In this document: positions 36,491 to 48,362 of the stretch, one piece after another
Layout: every line of letters starts with the position of its first letter
Numbering within the stretch: position 1 is the stretch's first letter
NCBI RefSeq assembly: GCF_007655135.1
Contig: NC_045134.1
Coordinates: 10,064,982 to 10,128,981, forward strand
Length of the DNA stretch: 64,000 bases
Direction: 5' to 3'
Source: Punica granatum
Lineage: Eukaryota; Streptophyta; Magnoliopsida; Myrtales; Lythraceae
Program-made: the position numbers and the translations under genes
The notes under the pieces: model-generated
Told to the model about the DNA's origin: nothing
The model's database searches: none
Seen by the model: the letters and a program-made list of their open reading frames with translations, nothing else

Positions 36491-37331
36491 GTATATATAA
36501 GGTTGTATCACACCCTATTAAATAGGGGTAGAATCATAAATGTTTAATAAATTAGTATGTTATATGGAAATTGGATAATATTAATTATTATTGTAATTAA
36601 AGAAAATATATCCAAAATATATATAATAAAGTTGTATCATGCCATATTAAATAGGGGTAGAATAGTAAATATTTAATAAATTAGTATGTTATATAGAAAT
36701 TGAATTGTATTAATTATTATTGTAATTAAAGAAAATATATACAAAAAATTAAAGAAGAATTCTTTATTGTAATCACTTATTTGTTTTATCAACAATTTAT
36801 ATTTTATTAAATATACATAATTTTAAAGACATTAAGAATTATTAAACTTTTCTTAATTAATTTTAACAATCATTATTAGCCTTATAAAAGTTAAATAATT
36901 TTATTTCAAATTATTCAAATTTAAAAAACTTACTATATGAAAAATGAGTGAGAAAAAGACAATCGTGGATACTTAATGTTAAAATTTTATAAACTCTATA
37001 ATTATTAATCTTTCATTAAGAATAAAACTAGCTAGGAATTTTCTTTTTTTTTGTATTTTATAATTATCTTCTTATAAATTGAATTGATAATTGAAATCAT
37101 TTCTATGAAATATTTTACATGACTATTTGCTTATGAGCTCTTTAATTAACATTATTTAGTGTCGGTATGAAATTTATCGTATTAAAGTTTATATAGTATA
37201 AGAATAATTTTTCTATTCTCTATATATTAATATAAACTACAAATTAATATTAATAATTGTCTAAATATCTAATGTTTCATAATAAATTTTATTTACAAAA
37301 TCCATGCAATGCACGGGTTCAATATTCTAGT
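36491..37331 (+). mobile_element. Probable non-autonomous Helitron with an internal 130-bp tandem duplication
   Basis: The right end GCAATGCACGGGTTCAATAT followed by CTAGT (CTAG 37327-37330) resembles Helitron 3' ends. Near the left, units starting at 36501 and 36631 (TTGTATCA, AAATAGGGGTAGAAT, TTAATAAATTAGTATGTTAT) repeat with a 130-bp period. A third similar start occurs right after the CTAGT at 37333, as if a second Helitron inserted at the end of the first. Confidence 0.45.
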
Positions 37332-37334
37332 GTA

Positions 37335-38010
37335 TATATATAAAGTTGTATTCCCAATAATAAATAGGGTTAGAAAAATAATTTCATATAAAGTATAAGG
37401 TCATAGATATAAATGTCTAAATAAATGAGTATAAATGTATATACAATTAGTATTAAATTAGTAAATATAAATCATTACATACTTAATAATTTTATTAATC
37501 AAGCACGTTCTTGATTTAAAATGTATAATCTCAAAATTTAATTTGTAAAAAATGCGATTTCTTAAAATAAATATCTATAAAAAAAATTTGACAGAATTAG
37601 TAATTAAAAGAAAAATCTACTATACGTAATAATTATGTTTAAATATTGAACACTTTTGAAATGGTAATAGATAAATCTATTTAAAAATAATTAAAATAGT
37701 GCTTCATAGAAATTCAACGATATATACCTAATTCATTAAAGTACTTTTACACTTACGATTATCAATTGTGCCTCTTAAATCACAATTAAATCGTAGTGTC
37801 TCCTTAATTCAAAAATACACGTTGAATACATACATACATATATATATATATATATTCCACTCTATCACTACTTCTGAATAATAAAATCACTCAATTATAT
37901 CTACTATAAAATAAATAAAATCACAGCATAAAAAGGTGCTACTGCTCAGATTTATACTTCTACTCCTTTGACCATGAGGTTCTCTTGTCCATCTGTATAC
38001 TTGCTCTCTG
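37335..38010. other. AT-rich DNA, possibly a second Helitron body
   Basis: Opens with TATATATATAAAGTTGTATT like the 36501/36631 units, then continues without recognisable features. A (TA)n tract lies near 37840-37855. Confidence 0.35.
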
Positions 38011-38023
38011 CTCCACATTTAGT

Positions 38024-38385
38024 TTTCTAAAAATACTTTCAAACTTTTAAAAACATGCATTTATGTCCCTCATTCTATCTCTCTATTGTATTCCTCCAAA
38101 ATATAACCGCACGTACCTTTTTGCATATATTATGCCATTTACACCAATCGTCTCATTCCAAATATATATTTTCATCGATAAATCCTTTGTTCATGCATAA
38201 TAATAAAATAAAAAATTTGATAATTTTAAAGTCTTTCTCGATTTTACTTTCTAAAAATATCATTTCAACTTTAAAAAGTACGCATCTATATCCCTCTATA
38301 TTTCTATGTAATCATAACTTTCTAACATATAACCGCACATACATTTTCATGTAAATTATATCCTACGCACAAATCATCAGTTTTT
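38024..38385. repeat. Two diverged direct repeats, period about 223 bp
   Basis: TTTCTAAAAATA, ATATAACCGCAC and CATGCATTT/TACGCATCT words recur in order from 38024 and from 38248. The frame 38055-38354 arises from these repeats and is not considered a gene. Confidence 0.55.
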
Positions 38386-38399
38386 AAATGCATTTTTTA

Positions 38400-41070
38400 A
38401 TTAGTAATAATATACACATACATATATACACTAATTATAAAAGTATGAAGTTCCTTTTTGTTATCATTCATTTTACTCCTTTTATTTATATGTTCCCAGT
38501 TTCATAATTCCTATATCAAATTATTGCTTGTCTTGTCATGAAAAGTTGCTTCTTGCGCAAAATAAACCTTATCATGCCCTTCCACTTCCTAACAAAAGGT
38601 AATGGTGCCCCTTCATAGAAAGCCACTTAAATGTCATCAATTCTTGAATAATGGTACAATTCCATTCCATTCAAAATAACAATCGAATTGCTCTCAATTT
38701 TCATGAAAGATACAATGCGAAATTTTGCTATATCTTGCAACATTTACATGGAAAGTATCTTTCTTTCAACTAGGGACGATCATATGCAGAGTAATTTAAG
38801 CAATTTTTTCCAACGTTTCATAGATTGGAGAACTCTTTATCCGCGAGAGAAGCATTTCCCTTAAGGAGAGATCCTTTGAAAGAGAAGATCAAAATTTGAT
38901 GAGGACGTGCAGCAATAATCGAAAATTAATTTTTCACAGGTATGTGTCCGGCCTTGCTTCTATTTTTCAAAAGGTTTTGTTTTTCATCTAAAATGTTTCC
39001 AGAGAGAAATAATGGTCTGACATAGTATATTAAAAACATGTTGGGCTCAAATCAAAACATAGATTCATCCATTTTCCATTTCTCTCTCTGTTCTATTCCT
39101 CTCTATGTCCTTCTTTGTCTCATCTCTTTCTCATTCTTTCGGCCAAACTACCGTTGCCAACATGATTCTTATCGCACCCTACCTACTGCCACTTCAACGT
39201 TGTCAAGATCACTATCCCGCCATCTCAATGAGGAGATCTAATATCTCATCGCTGAGGGTCTTGTCGCCATGATCTGGGGCTAATCGCTGATGTGACGTAT
39301 AAATGGGCTACCAACTGACCAGGGCAGGGGTAATCGGCGCCAAACCAACAACCTCGATTCTAGAAGGGGGAGTGTCATAGAAAATAGTGTTGGGAAGGGG
39401 ATAGGAGAGAGAATGATTTTATATTTTGCAGCATAATTTCTTCCCAATAGATGCTAGCGTGACTACATATGATTAGTGCCTGCAAAAGATCCCTTTTAGG
39501 GAGCGAGAATAGGAGGGGAAGAAGCCTTGCCCCCCAAAATTGTGACGATCATTGTCTGGGAGACGTGATTAAAGGTGAATATACACATGCAATTATATAT
39601 ATGTATGCCTTTTGAAGTTAACGGTTAAATAGATTGATGTATTTTAAGTTTTTTGACGAAGTACTTTCCAATATTTTTAGTGAGGAGATTTACTTTCTTT
39701 ATCAATTTGAGGGAGTTTTTTGGGAAAACACTCGATGAGTTTTTATTTTCATTATTTTGGAACTTTTCCATCTTATAACTTTTTTAACTCATTTTTTCGT
39801 TGTTTATTCATTACTTAGAAACAATCCATTATATCTTATTCTTATTTGTTAGTTGGGCACTCTTTTATCCGTTGTAAAATTAAACTTTAAAAACCAACGG
39901 GTACTTACCCATCTTTGGAGGATAAACTATTGCATTTTTTCATAGATTTAATTAGTGATAATTAGTCAACTGCATATTTTCATTTTTGAATTGTTCATTG
40001 CGCTGATGGAAGGGAAAAATAATATGTTTCGTTAGAGAAAGCTTATTTTCTTTTATTTCAATATTTCGATTTACACCATTTGATATTCAGAAGCTTAATG
40101 GATTCTGACAAATCTAGGTTCAAGCCTAGGTGATCTTCAAATACATTAGTTGCATAGATGTATATGTTTTCATTATATAAAGCTTGTTCTAGGTAATGAA
40201 TGGTCATTTCATTCCGAGAAGAATGACTTCAAAATTTATATTTTGTTATGGTCTAAATAAGTGGACAAGTGTAAGTGAGCGATATCCCAAAATGATTATG
40301 ATAGGGTGATATAGATGGAAAGTCATTGTAAATAAACTTTCAACATTTTTTATGGATAATTATCCACATAATTTCATCTAAAATGAGTTCAAGAGTTTTG
40401 AACAAAATATTCATCAGAATTTCATCTAATAATATGTCAAGATATTTCAAAAATAAGATATTGCTCAAACAACTTACCAATGAAAATTTTGTTGGAAATA
40501 GGCTAGAAAATTCTCCCTAAAAAAATTTTTAAAAATGAAAATATTTGTTGATGAAATTTTCATCGGAAACATTAAACAAAAATAAAGCTCATGGATTCAT
40601 ATTTTTCTTATAGAAAATTAATTTCTTGGAAAAAACTGGCTTGCCATCAGGTTATTTGGTACAGGACCACCGTTTGGTTTGATTCATTTCCTTTCAATTT
40701 GTTAAAATTTAATTTCCAACAAAATTCAAATTTTATTTGACCTCACAAAATACTCAAATTAAGAAAACCAAATATTTCGCAAGAAAAAAGTAGAAATTCT
40801 TTTTCTTTTTCTTTTTCTTTTTCGAACTTTTTATGAAAATTTTACGTTTGAAAAATAATTATCAGAAAGATTTCAAAAGAAAAGCAGTGGGATATCCAAC
40901 GGAATATCTATAAGAAATTAGAGAAAATTCACAAAGAAGAAGAGACTACACTGGTCCATCTAAAAAATAATCACTCTAAAAAATAACTTGTGAATCGCAC
41001 ACGTAAAAAAGCTAATGTATACATAAACTTCTGCCAACAAAACATGAAATTATGTGAACTTATAAAGTCC
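38400..41070. other. Intergenic, nothing supported
   Basis: Mostly AT-rich. A short frame at 39038-39241 has no recognisable similarity. The less AT-rich stretch 39240-39560 shows no gene features. Confidence 0.45.
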
Positions 41071-41186
41071 AAATATCTATACTTAGACTTTTTAAATTTT
41101 TCTTCCAGATTTTCATTGTAATTTCCACTTTTATTCTTAATCTTAACGTTTTCTTCTTCGCGAAATCTTCCTTCATTAATGTATAC
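41071..41186. repeat. Dispersed repeat, copy 2
   Basis: Matches 36371-36490. It lies between two direct copies of TTGCCAACAAAACACGAAAT-like sequence at about 41031-41062 and 41195-41226. Confidence 0.65.
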
Positions 41187-41313
41187 AGGAACCTTTGCCA
41201 ACAAAACACGAAATTACGTGAACTTAAAGTCTTCGCCAAAATAATCTGATATGCTATGATGCCTCAAGAGTATATTTAGGCCAAAAATTATCAGTCCAAA
41301 CATTAGCTTTCTA

Positions 41314-41344
41314 CACTACTAAAAAAACCGGATTTACTGAGGGA
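41314..41344 (+). mobile_element. CACTA-type transposon terminus
   Basis: CACTACTAAAAAAACCGGAT followed by TTACTGAGGGA resembles the ends of plant CACTA (En/Spm) elements. Similar sub-terminal words (TTTACTGAGGGAGCGATCCC, CCGGTAAATTTACT) occur at 42852-42890. The opposite terminus was not found. Confidence 0.5.
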
Positions 41345-41780
41345 TGGTAGAGGGTTTTACTACTGGACTGAACATTTCGTGATAGTCGATGCACGGTTGC
41401 TGATGAAATCCCTGAGAAACAAGTCGAGTTTTGTACCACATGATGGTCCCATCGGCATTGTATTTAATTCGATACATCCAAATACTCCCAAGTGCATTCA
41501 TATTAGATTGGACAGGAACCAAAGTCCATGTCCATTTTTGAAGAAGAGCATTGAACTTTTCAGCCATTGCTTGGCGCCATTTCGGGATTGGCCTATGAGG
41601 AGCAAGTGGATTTCGGTGACAATAGGGAGGAGACGAAGCTAGAAGGTTCAACCTGTTAACAGGTTTTGTGATATCGGATTGTTCCCGGGTTTGCATCCGA
41701 TGTTTCCGCCTCCCCCCTCCCCCAAGTAATTCACTGCCTACACTCTGGGGGATACACGAACCAGGGTCTCCCTGTTGCAT
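41334..41780 (-). pseudogene. Copia reverse transcriptase fragment
   Basis: The minus-strand frame shows the copia pol order: a Thr-Arg-(Glu/Ser)-Gln linker with Ile-x-Lys-Pro, then Trp-Arg-Gln-Ala-Met-x-Glu-Lys-x-x-Ala-Leu, Thr-Trp-x-Leu-Val-Pro, Gly-x-x-Trp-x-x-Lys-x-Lys-like, Tyr-Lys-Thr-Arg-Leu-Val-Ser-Gln-Gly-Phe and Phe-Ser-Pro-Val-Val-Lys. It stops just after Val-Val-Lys where the catalytic part should begin, next to the CACTA-type end. It is a short relic, not a working gene. Confidence 0.8.
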
Positions 41781-41989
41781 CGGATTATTCTACTTATTAA
41801 TACAATTCCTTGTATTTATATTTTTGAATTAGTTTCTTTTTTTTATCAACATACATTACTGTTAAAAACTTTTTCTAACATGATTATAATTAATTTTGAT
41901 TATTTAATGTATAATTATACTTATGTTGTATTTATACTATTTAAATACCCCATATTAATTATTGAGGTTTTATTTCTAACCTGGTGACT

Positions 41990-43275
41990 ATCCGCGGGCG
42001 TTGCTGCGGATTTGATGAAAAGTTTCTTCCAATAATTATATTATTATATGTATTTATATTAATTTATATAAATCACGATGTTTTGATAAAAATACTTTTC
42101 GCAAAATTCATGAATTTCTCAACTCTTAATAAGTTACTGGACTGGGTATAAAACACATCAACATATGAGATAAAAATCAATTTTTCCCGATGATTTACAA
42201 TTGTTTAGCTCATTAGTTCATTCATTGAATTCTCTCATTCAACCCGCTTTCATTGTTCTTTTTATCTATTGTAATATCTCAATGCATTTATCGATTTATA
42301 TGTCTAGTAGAAAATTTGCTCGGTATCTATATTTCGTGCCCAATATTATAAGATAAAATCAAAATTTGCAGCATTGGAGACAAGAAAAAGGGGAAATATA
42401 AAGAAAAGAAATGACAGGAAAACATAAGAAAAATGATGAGTTGACATGTGGCTAAATGAGGTTTAAGTGTGGGTCATGTTTTCATTTCTTAGTTAATAAT
42501 ACTATTTATTTCATTTGTCCTTTTTCTATAACTGATAGTGTAGTCTTTTTTAATTTACTTAACCAAAAATTTTTAATATTCAAATTAAATTAAATTTATA
42601 TTTAATACAGAATATATAACACTTTCAACACATTCAACTCTAAATTAAATTAGTTTCATATTTAATATAAGGTACTTAATTTATATAATAATATTCACTT
42701 CAAAATTATAATTTATATTTCATATATATCTCTAAAATTTTTTTATAAAACTAATATTAATTTTCATTTTATTATTATATAAAAAAATTGATATTTTATT
42801 TGTTGTTATTTTGAAATTTTTTTGAAGCTTTTTAACTTTTTAAATTTTTAATTTACTGAGGGAGCGATCCCTTGGTCCGGTAAATTTACTAAAGGATTAA
42901 ATCCATCGAAAACTTTTTTTATTTTTTATTTTATAATTTAAATGAAATGATTCAGAGAATTTTACTTAAGCTAATGTTACCAAACATTCATTCCAAAAGC
43001 AAATTTTGGAATGAATAAAATGACGTGACAAGAAAAAAAATACAAGTGAAAGATAAAAACAAACAAAATATAAAAGAGAAAAAAAAAGGGCTAAAATAAA
43101 AAAGTGGGTAGAGATATTAAATCAAGAATAAAAAACAAAAGGGTGAAAAAGATTAAAATAGAAAAATATGTAAAGTTATAAATAACTAAATATAGTTTTT
43201 ATTTTTTGAGTAGATAAAATTGTGATAGATATTATTCTTTCAATTCCTCAAAAATTAAGCATTAAAGATTATTTT
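41990..43275. other. AT-rich intergenic DNA
   Basis: Contains the CACTA-like sub-terminal motif at 42852-42890 and a GC-rich hairpin near 41990-42013 (ATCCGC/GCGGAT), perhaps a decayed Helitron end. No gene. Confidence 0.4.
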
Positions 43276-43280
43276 CCTCC

Positions 43281-43431
43281 AAGGAAGGGTATTGGTATAG
43301 TGGCACAAGGCGCCGACTAGGAGCCAACAGGTTCCGAGTTCGATCCTCATCAATGGAATTTATGTGTCACTTTATTTCGTTTTATTTATTATCCTTGTAC
43401 TAGACTATGAGCCTTTCTTATAATCGAAAAA
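43281..43431 (+). mobile_element. tRNA-derived SINE, best-preserved copy
   Basis: Box A TGGTATAGTGG (43293-43303) and box B GAGTTCGATCC (43336-43346) are spaced as in a tRNA-type polymerase III promoter. The body ends with TTTTATTTATTATCCTTGTA and TTATAATCGAAAAA. The head cannot fold as a full tRNA, so it is a SINE rather than a tRNA gene. Confidence 0.75.
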
Positions 43432-43439
43432 GATTAACT

Positions 43440-44825
43440 TCCTCTTAATAAGTGTGTTTTCGGAACTCAGACAAAAAATTTTGTTTCTTACTAGGCTGAA
43501 ATTGCTTATCACTCATTCATTTCTTTGTTAGTATATATTTTCCATTTAGATTTCCCCTCTTTAGATTTTCTACATATATTTAATTAATAAAATAATTTTT
43601 CTCTGAAAAAAATAAAACAAATAATAATTCGGTACTACCCTCAGCACAACAAGTTGGCCGCTCTTATCACAATGATAATTTAACACTATAAAGTCTCTCA
43701 AAAAAATGAATCAATAGGTATATATAAACTTGAATTCAAGTGCATTAAATAGTGGGCTAATTGTAAACATATATAATTAATTCACATTAACACTTTTTTA
43801 TTAAATAAATAAAATAAATATATGTTATGGAAATATACACATATGAAAATCTATTTAGGTAATTGTTTTAATTAATTATTGGTAGACAAGTGATCGTATA
43901 TTTGTTTAGATATACAAAAAAGTCTATGTTTGTTAGTTCATTTGAATTTTTTATATCACTGAAATAAAATGTAATTTTTCACTTTACATAATTCTACACA
44001 TGTACTTATAATTATAATTAATAAATAGATATGAGAGAAAGATTCACTTTTAGAGTTAACTCTTTTTCCTTATTATAGTATAATTTATTTAATCATCATA
44101 AGATTTAAAATAATTCATATGGCATATCTTTAAAAATATAAATATCCTCACATACATAATAAATATATATTTTTAATATGATGTAAATGTGAAAATAGTT
44201 GAGCCTTATATAAATTAAATATTTTCATAGTAATATTAAAATTTATATCATATTAAAAAATGTCGTATGTTATATACATTTGTAATTATAAGATCCACAT
44301 GAACAAATATTATTAAATTCAATTTTTATAATATAAATAAATAAAATCATAAATTATTGTTCATAGAATCCTTACATGGGTCTATAAATCCAATTAAATA
44401 TATTTTCCTTTCCCAAGAAGAACAAGTACGAGAGATCGTACTGTTTGGTTGACTTTCTTGATCAAAGCAGAATGGAACTGTCCCATGTTTAAATTCGATT
44501 ATTATTGCAATAATTTCAGTCCGCGAATCACTCAAACATCATCTATAAGCAAAATTATCAATCAATTATTTTTTTCCCGGATTACAACAGTAATGGCATT
44601 TTATTTTTTTTTTTTATTATTATTATAAAGAATTCTCACAGATCGAATCGACTTTGTAAATTTAATAGTGGTTAAATTCAATTGAAACCACCGTCAATTG
44701 AACTCACAAAACTGTTGGACCATTTGGAATTGATTGGCCTATTTCCACAAGCAAGGTTGTGGAAGTAGCCCCGACCCTTGGAATTTCATAACTGAAACCC
44801 TAAATTGCCGGCTATAGCATGTAAC
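43440..44825. other. AT-rich intergenic DNA, nothing recognised
   Basis: No supported genes or clear repeats. Confidence 0.45.
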
Positions 44826-44829
44826 CACA

Positions 44830-44831
<2 letters not shown>

Positions 44832-44865
<34 letters not shown>
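44832..44865. repeat. Poly(C) run of 34 bases
   Basis: Uninterrupted C homopolymer, very unusual in AT-rich plant intergenic DNA; true length may be unreliable. Confidence 0.9.
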
Positions 44866-44867
<2 letters not shown>

Positions 44868-45245
44868 ACCAAAGCCTCTAGCTACTTATGGACAACTTGG
44901 GATTGACCCGACGAAAACCCGAAATTGACTACGTCGTGTCTTGAATAAGTAGCTCCATACAAGAAATTCACTAATTGCGGACTTGATTAAAATTTTTGGA
45001 TGACTTACTGGTCAATTCCTTCAAAATTTACGTATACAAAGTCCGTCCTTAACTCCAACCAGTAAATCACTATTTAAATTAAAGAATAAAATTTAAAAAT
45101 TCTGGACGAATTTTTTCCTCCCATAATTCTTGATATTTTTTAAATAAAATCGGAAAAAAAATGGAAAATAATACCATGTATCTCAACCTTTACATGTTTT
45201 CTTAATTTTATTCCAACATCATTTTTTTGAGGTATTTCCCCTTTA

Positions 45246-45712
45246 ATGGTTTGGTTTCAAATCTATTTTGTCGTAAAAGTTCCGTCTATTTTTTACGAAA
45301 ATACTGACGTGACATGTTAATTACTTGATGAAGCTGACGTGGAGAGTATGTCAGTCTTGATATAAGAGAAAAAATTACACCATATATCCCAACTTTTTTT
45401 GTTGTTTTTCAGTTTTATCCTAACATTTTGATACTTCCTCAATTTTATCCCAATATTTTGATAGTTTCTTAGTTTTATCACAATCTTTTAGTGTTTTCTC
45501 AATATTATCCCGACAAGTTGGGATAAATTGGAGAAATTATGAAAAAATTGGGAAAAAAATAAAAGGTTGGGATATATAGTGTTATTTTTCTCTCGTATTG
45601 AAACACACTCACTCTTCACGTCAGCGCCGTCAAGCAATTAACATGTCACGTTAGCATTTCCATTAAAAATGGACGGAATGTTTACGGCGGGATAGATTTG
45701 TCATCAAACCAG
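45246..45712. mobile_element. Inverted-repeat element, probable MULE-type MITE
   Basis: 45259-45400 and the complement of 45560-45702 match in order: CAAATCTAT, TTCCGTC, GACATGTTAATTxCTTGA, GCTGACGTG and ATATATCCCAAC. The centre repeats TTTTATCCCAA(C/T)ATTTTGATA units. No convincing target duplication was found, so ends are approximate. Confidence 0.6.
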
Positions 45713-45719
45713 TAACGTT

Positions 45720-46480
45720 AGAAGCTCAAGTATCTGTCCAATCCCGGGATCAAAGCCCCTTGGAGCCATTGGAGCGCCTTTGGCATGATTACACGCTCCG
45801 TGCATCGCCGAGGATTCCCGGGAATTAGTCGGACGAAATTTGGACACCCCGGGTTAGCAAAAAAAAAAAAAAGGCATCTGTTGTATTGCCAGTAGTTCTT
45901 CTAGCGGTAAGCTACATTACTATATGATGGATTACAGGTTATTTGCATTGCCGCATTTAGTGAGCAAAAAACACACAAGATTGACATTACTAGTCATGTC
46001 GATTACAATGTCTAAATTACCCCTGAAAATATTTAAAAAATAAATATTAAAAATTCTAAATTCTTAAGAAAATAAAAATATTGGAAGAAAAAAACTTATT
46101 CTCACAACAGGAACAACAGCTTCCATAGCTGCCATTGATGAAGCTTCATCGAGGCACAGAGGCCTCAATCTGTTTGTTCAATCGAAGCACATGAAGGACT
46201 TGGTTAAGTCTTCAATGTGCTTCAAGATGAGGTTAATGGGTGCAACAATGGCGAGATCACGGAGGCGATGGTGGGGCAACATCGGGGAGTAGCCGAGGTG
46301 ATGGTGGCAGAGGTGGCAGAGAAGGCGGCAAATCGATGATTGTGGAGTGGCTAGGGGTTTCAGTAGAGTGGTTGGAGGAAGGAGATGAGATGATTTTCAT
46401 AATTTTTCTTTACAAAGATTGCCATGTTGCTGGCAATCAACACCTTCACCCTCCCCTAAGCAATGTGTATTACCATTTTA
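45720..46480. other. Intergenic, nothing recognised
   Basis: Includes an A13 run near 45860 and a short glycine-rich frame at 46240-46491 considered spurious. Confidence 0.4.
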
Positions 46481-46487
46481 CTAGTAA

Positions 46488-46515
46488 CTAGGGCAGTACT
46501 AGCGCTTCGCTATGA
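46488..46515 (-). mobile_element. Helitron-like 3' terminus, minus strand
   Basis: On the minus strand the hairpin TAGCGAAGCGCTA is followed by GTACTGCC and CTAGT (complement of 46487-46491). Confidence 0.45.
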
Positions 46516-46519
46516 GAGA

Positions 46520-47755
46520 GGAAAAAAAAATAACTTTTCTAAATATAATTAGTTTATTTTATTCTAGTTATTGTGTAGGAAATGAAAATTAAATTGCAAT
46601 ATCAAAAACTTAAATGCAATTTTTTAAGGCATTATATAATTGATCACACTACGCCTGCTTGCTATACAATCGTATTATATTTTAAAAGTTATAAATGTAA
46701 ATGATACTAAGCGGAATAAAATAAATCAAAACAATAATATAAATGACATAAAAAGGACCAATTATAATGTGATATACGATTAAGTGATAATTTGATATAT
46801 GAGACATTTTAAAGTAAATATCGGTATTAAATTTGATGTATCTAAATATTCTATCAAAAGATGTTTTGGTTATTTAGAATTTAAAAATCAATAAATTCTT
46901 GAGGCAACTAAATTCTGCGTATTTATATTCACAACTGCTCCGCTAAAGATAAATTTGATTAGCATACAAGTTGTGACCTAAAAAGAAAACCAAACAATAG
47001 AACCTAGGATAGAATGAGAATCTTAAAAAGAAAAATAATTAAAAATAATAATATATGTAGATAGAGATATCTTGTATTTTATCACTTTAATTGACTTTCT
47101 AATAAAATCGTACAAAAAATGCCTGCCAATTTATCCAAAGTAAAAGATCAAAGATGAAGGTAAACATGGATTAAGTTCCTATCTTTATTGATATTCAGAA
47201 GAAATATTTCTTGTACAATCTCCATTACAAATTTTTTTAACATAACAAGTTTTCTCTTTTTTTTCGCTCAAGTGTAATTTCTTATGGAAAATTAAAATGC
47301 GTAAGTATTTTAGGTTCTAAAACATAAATTCAATGGCAGAATGCATGGCGTTGTTGGAGTTCCAAGTACCGGCTTTCATTATATTGAAATAGAATACTAT
47401 AAGGCATATGATTCGAGAAGGATATAAATGAAAATTTTAAGTTTAATGGAAAATTGAAAATAAAAGAAGTTGTTGATGGTTAAATGGAAAAATGGGATAA
47501 AGGGACAGGTGGCATGATAATGGAAGGGGAGAAATGAAACGAGAGTTTTTGGTATATTTAAGGATGTGTATTATCACTACAAAATGGATTGTTTTATACA
47601 AAGCGTAACCAAAGAAGAAAATATATAGGATCAACTAATTTAAATGTAACATTACCAACAATCCGAATTGTTTTCCTCATACCAAATACCTCCTTAAGCA
47701 AATCCCACTACTTCTCTCTTTTGACTCACGGGAGTTTCTTTTACTACAAGTATTA
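46520..47755. other. AT-rich intergenic DNA, nothing recognised
   Basis: No sustained frame or recognisable element. Confidence 0.45.
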
Positions 47756-47796
47756 AAGTCTAGAATTGATATTTGAGCCTAATTAAATAAGGTCTA

Positions 47797-47930
47797 GCAC
47801 ATTAACATATGCTCTTGTTTAATAATTAAGAAATTATATGTTCGATATTCAGTGAGACTACTATTACTTTTTATTTTATTGTATTAGGCCCATGGGCCTA
47901 GCTCCCTTGTAACCGGGGAAAAAAAAAGGC
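47797..47930 (+). mobile_element. SINE in the upstream region of HKT copy B
   Basis: TATGTTCGATATTCAGTGAGACTACTA followed by TTTTTATTTTATTGTATTAGGCCCATGGGCC and CTTGTAACCGGGG matches the family body and tail. It interrupts the block that is continuous at 18724-18790 upstream of HKT copy A, so it inserted after the duplication. Confidence 0.6.
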
Positions 47931-48171
47931 CTCACTCACTTTTTCTTGATGTACACCATAATATTTAGACGTTCAATGGATCCGTTTAATCCGAATCAAA
48001 TTGGATTGGCCCATCAAAGGGCAAAACTATCTCAGTTATAATTTTTTTCATTTATAATACTCGAAACTAAGATTTTATTTAAGAAGAATAAATATAAGAC
48101 CACGTGAATCGATGCACTTGGTCAGTTACACTTTTCCATTAAAAAATCCAAAATAATTGGATCTTTTCAGG

Positions 48172-48300
48172 TGAACCGTTTCAATTATTTTAGGATAATA
48201 TAAATAAACAATAGATAATTATAAGTGAACATGCACGCCGTCTGCACAAAATGTCCTCTCCTTTAAATAGCCCTTCATTTCATGGCATGTCCCAGCACTT
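48172..48300 (+). promoter_or_regulatory. HKT copy B promoter core with TATA box at 48262-48269
   Basis: TTTAAATA lies 101 bases before the ATG, within GTCCTCTCCTTTAAATAGCC, which is shared with 18826-18960. Confidence 0.6.
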
Positions 48301-48362
48301 CTAATTAGAAGAAAAACCTTTTAGTTTGTAGATCTTCGTGGCATTTGATTAGTTAATAAAAA

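Noticed and set aside
43281..43431. tRNA gene suggested by box A and box B
   Set aside because: The sequence around the boxes does not form a cloverleaf with acceptor pairing, and the tail is shared with other SINE copies.
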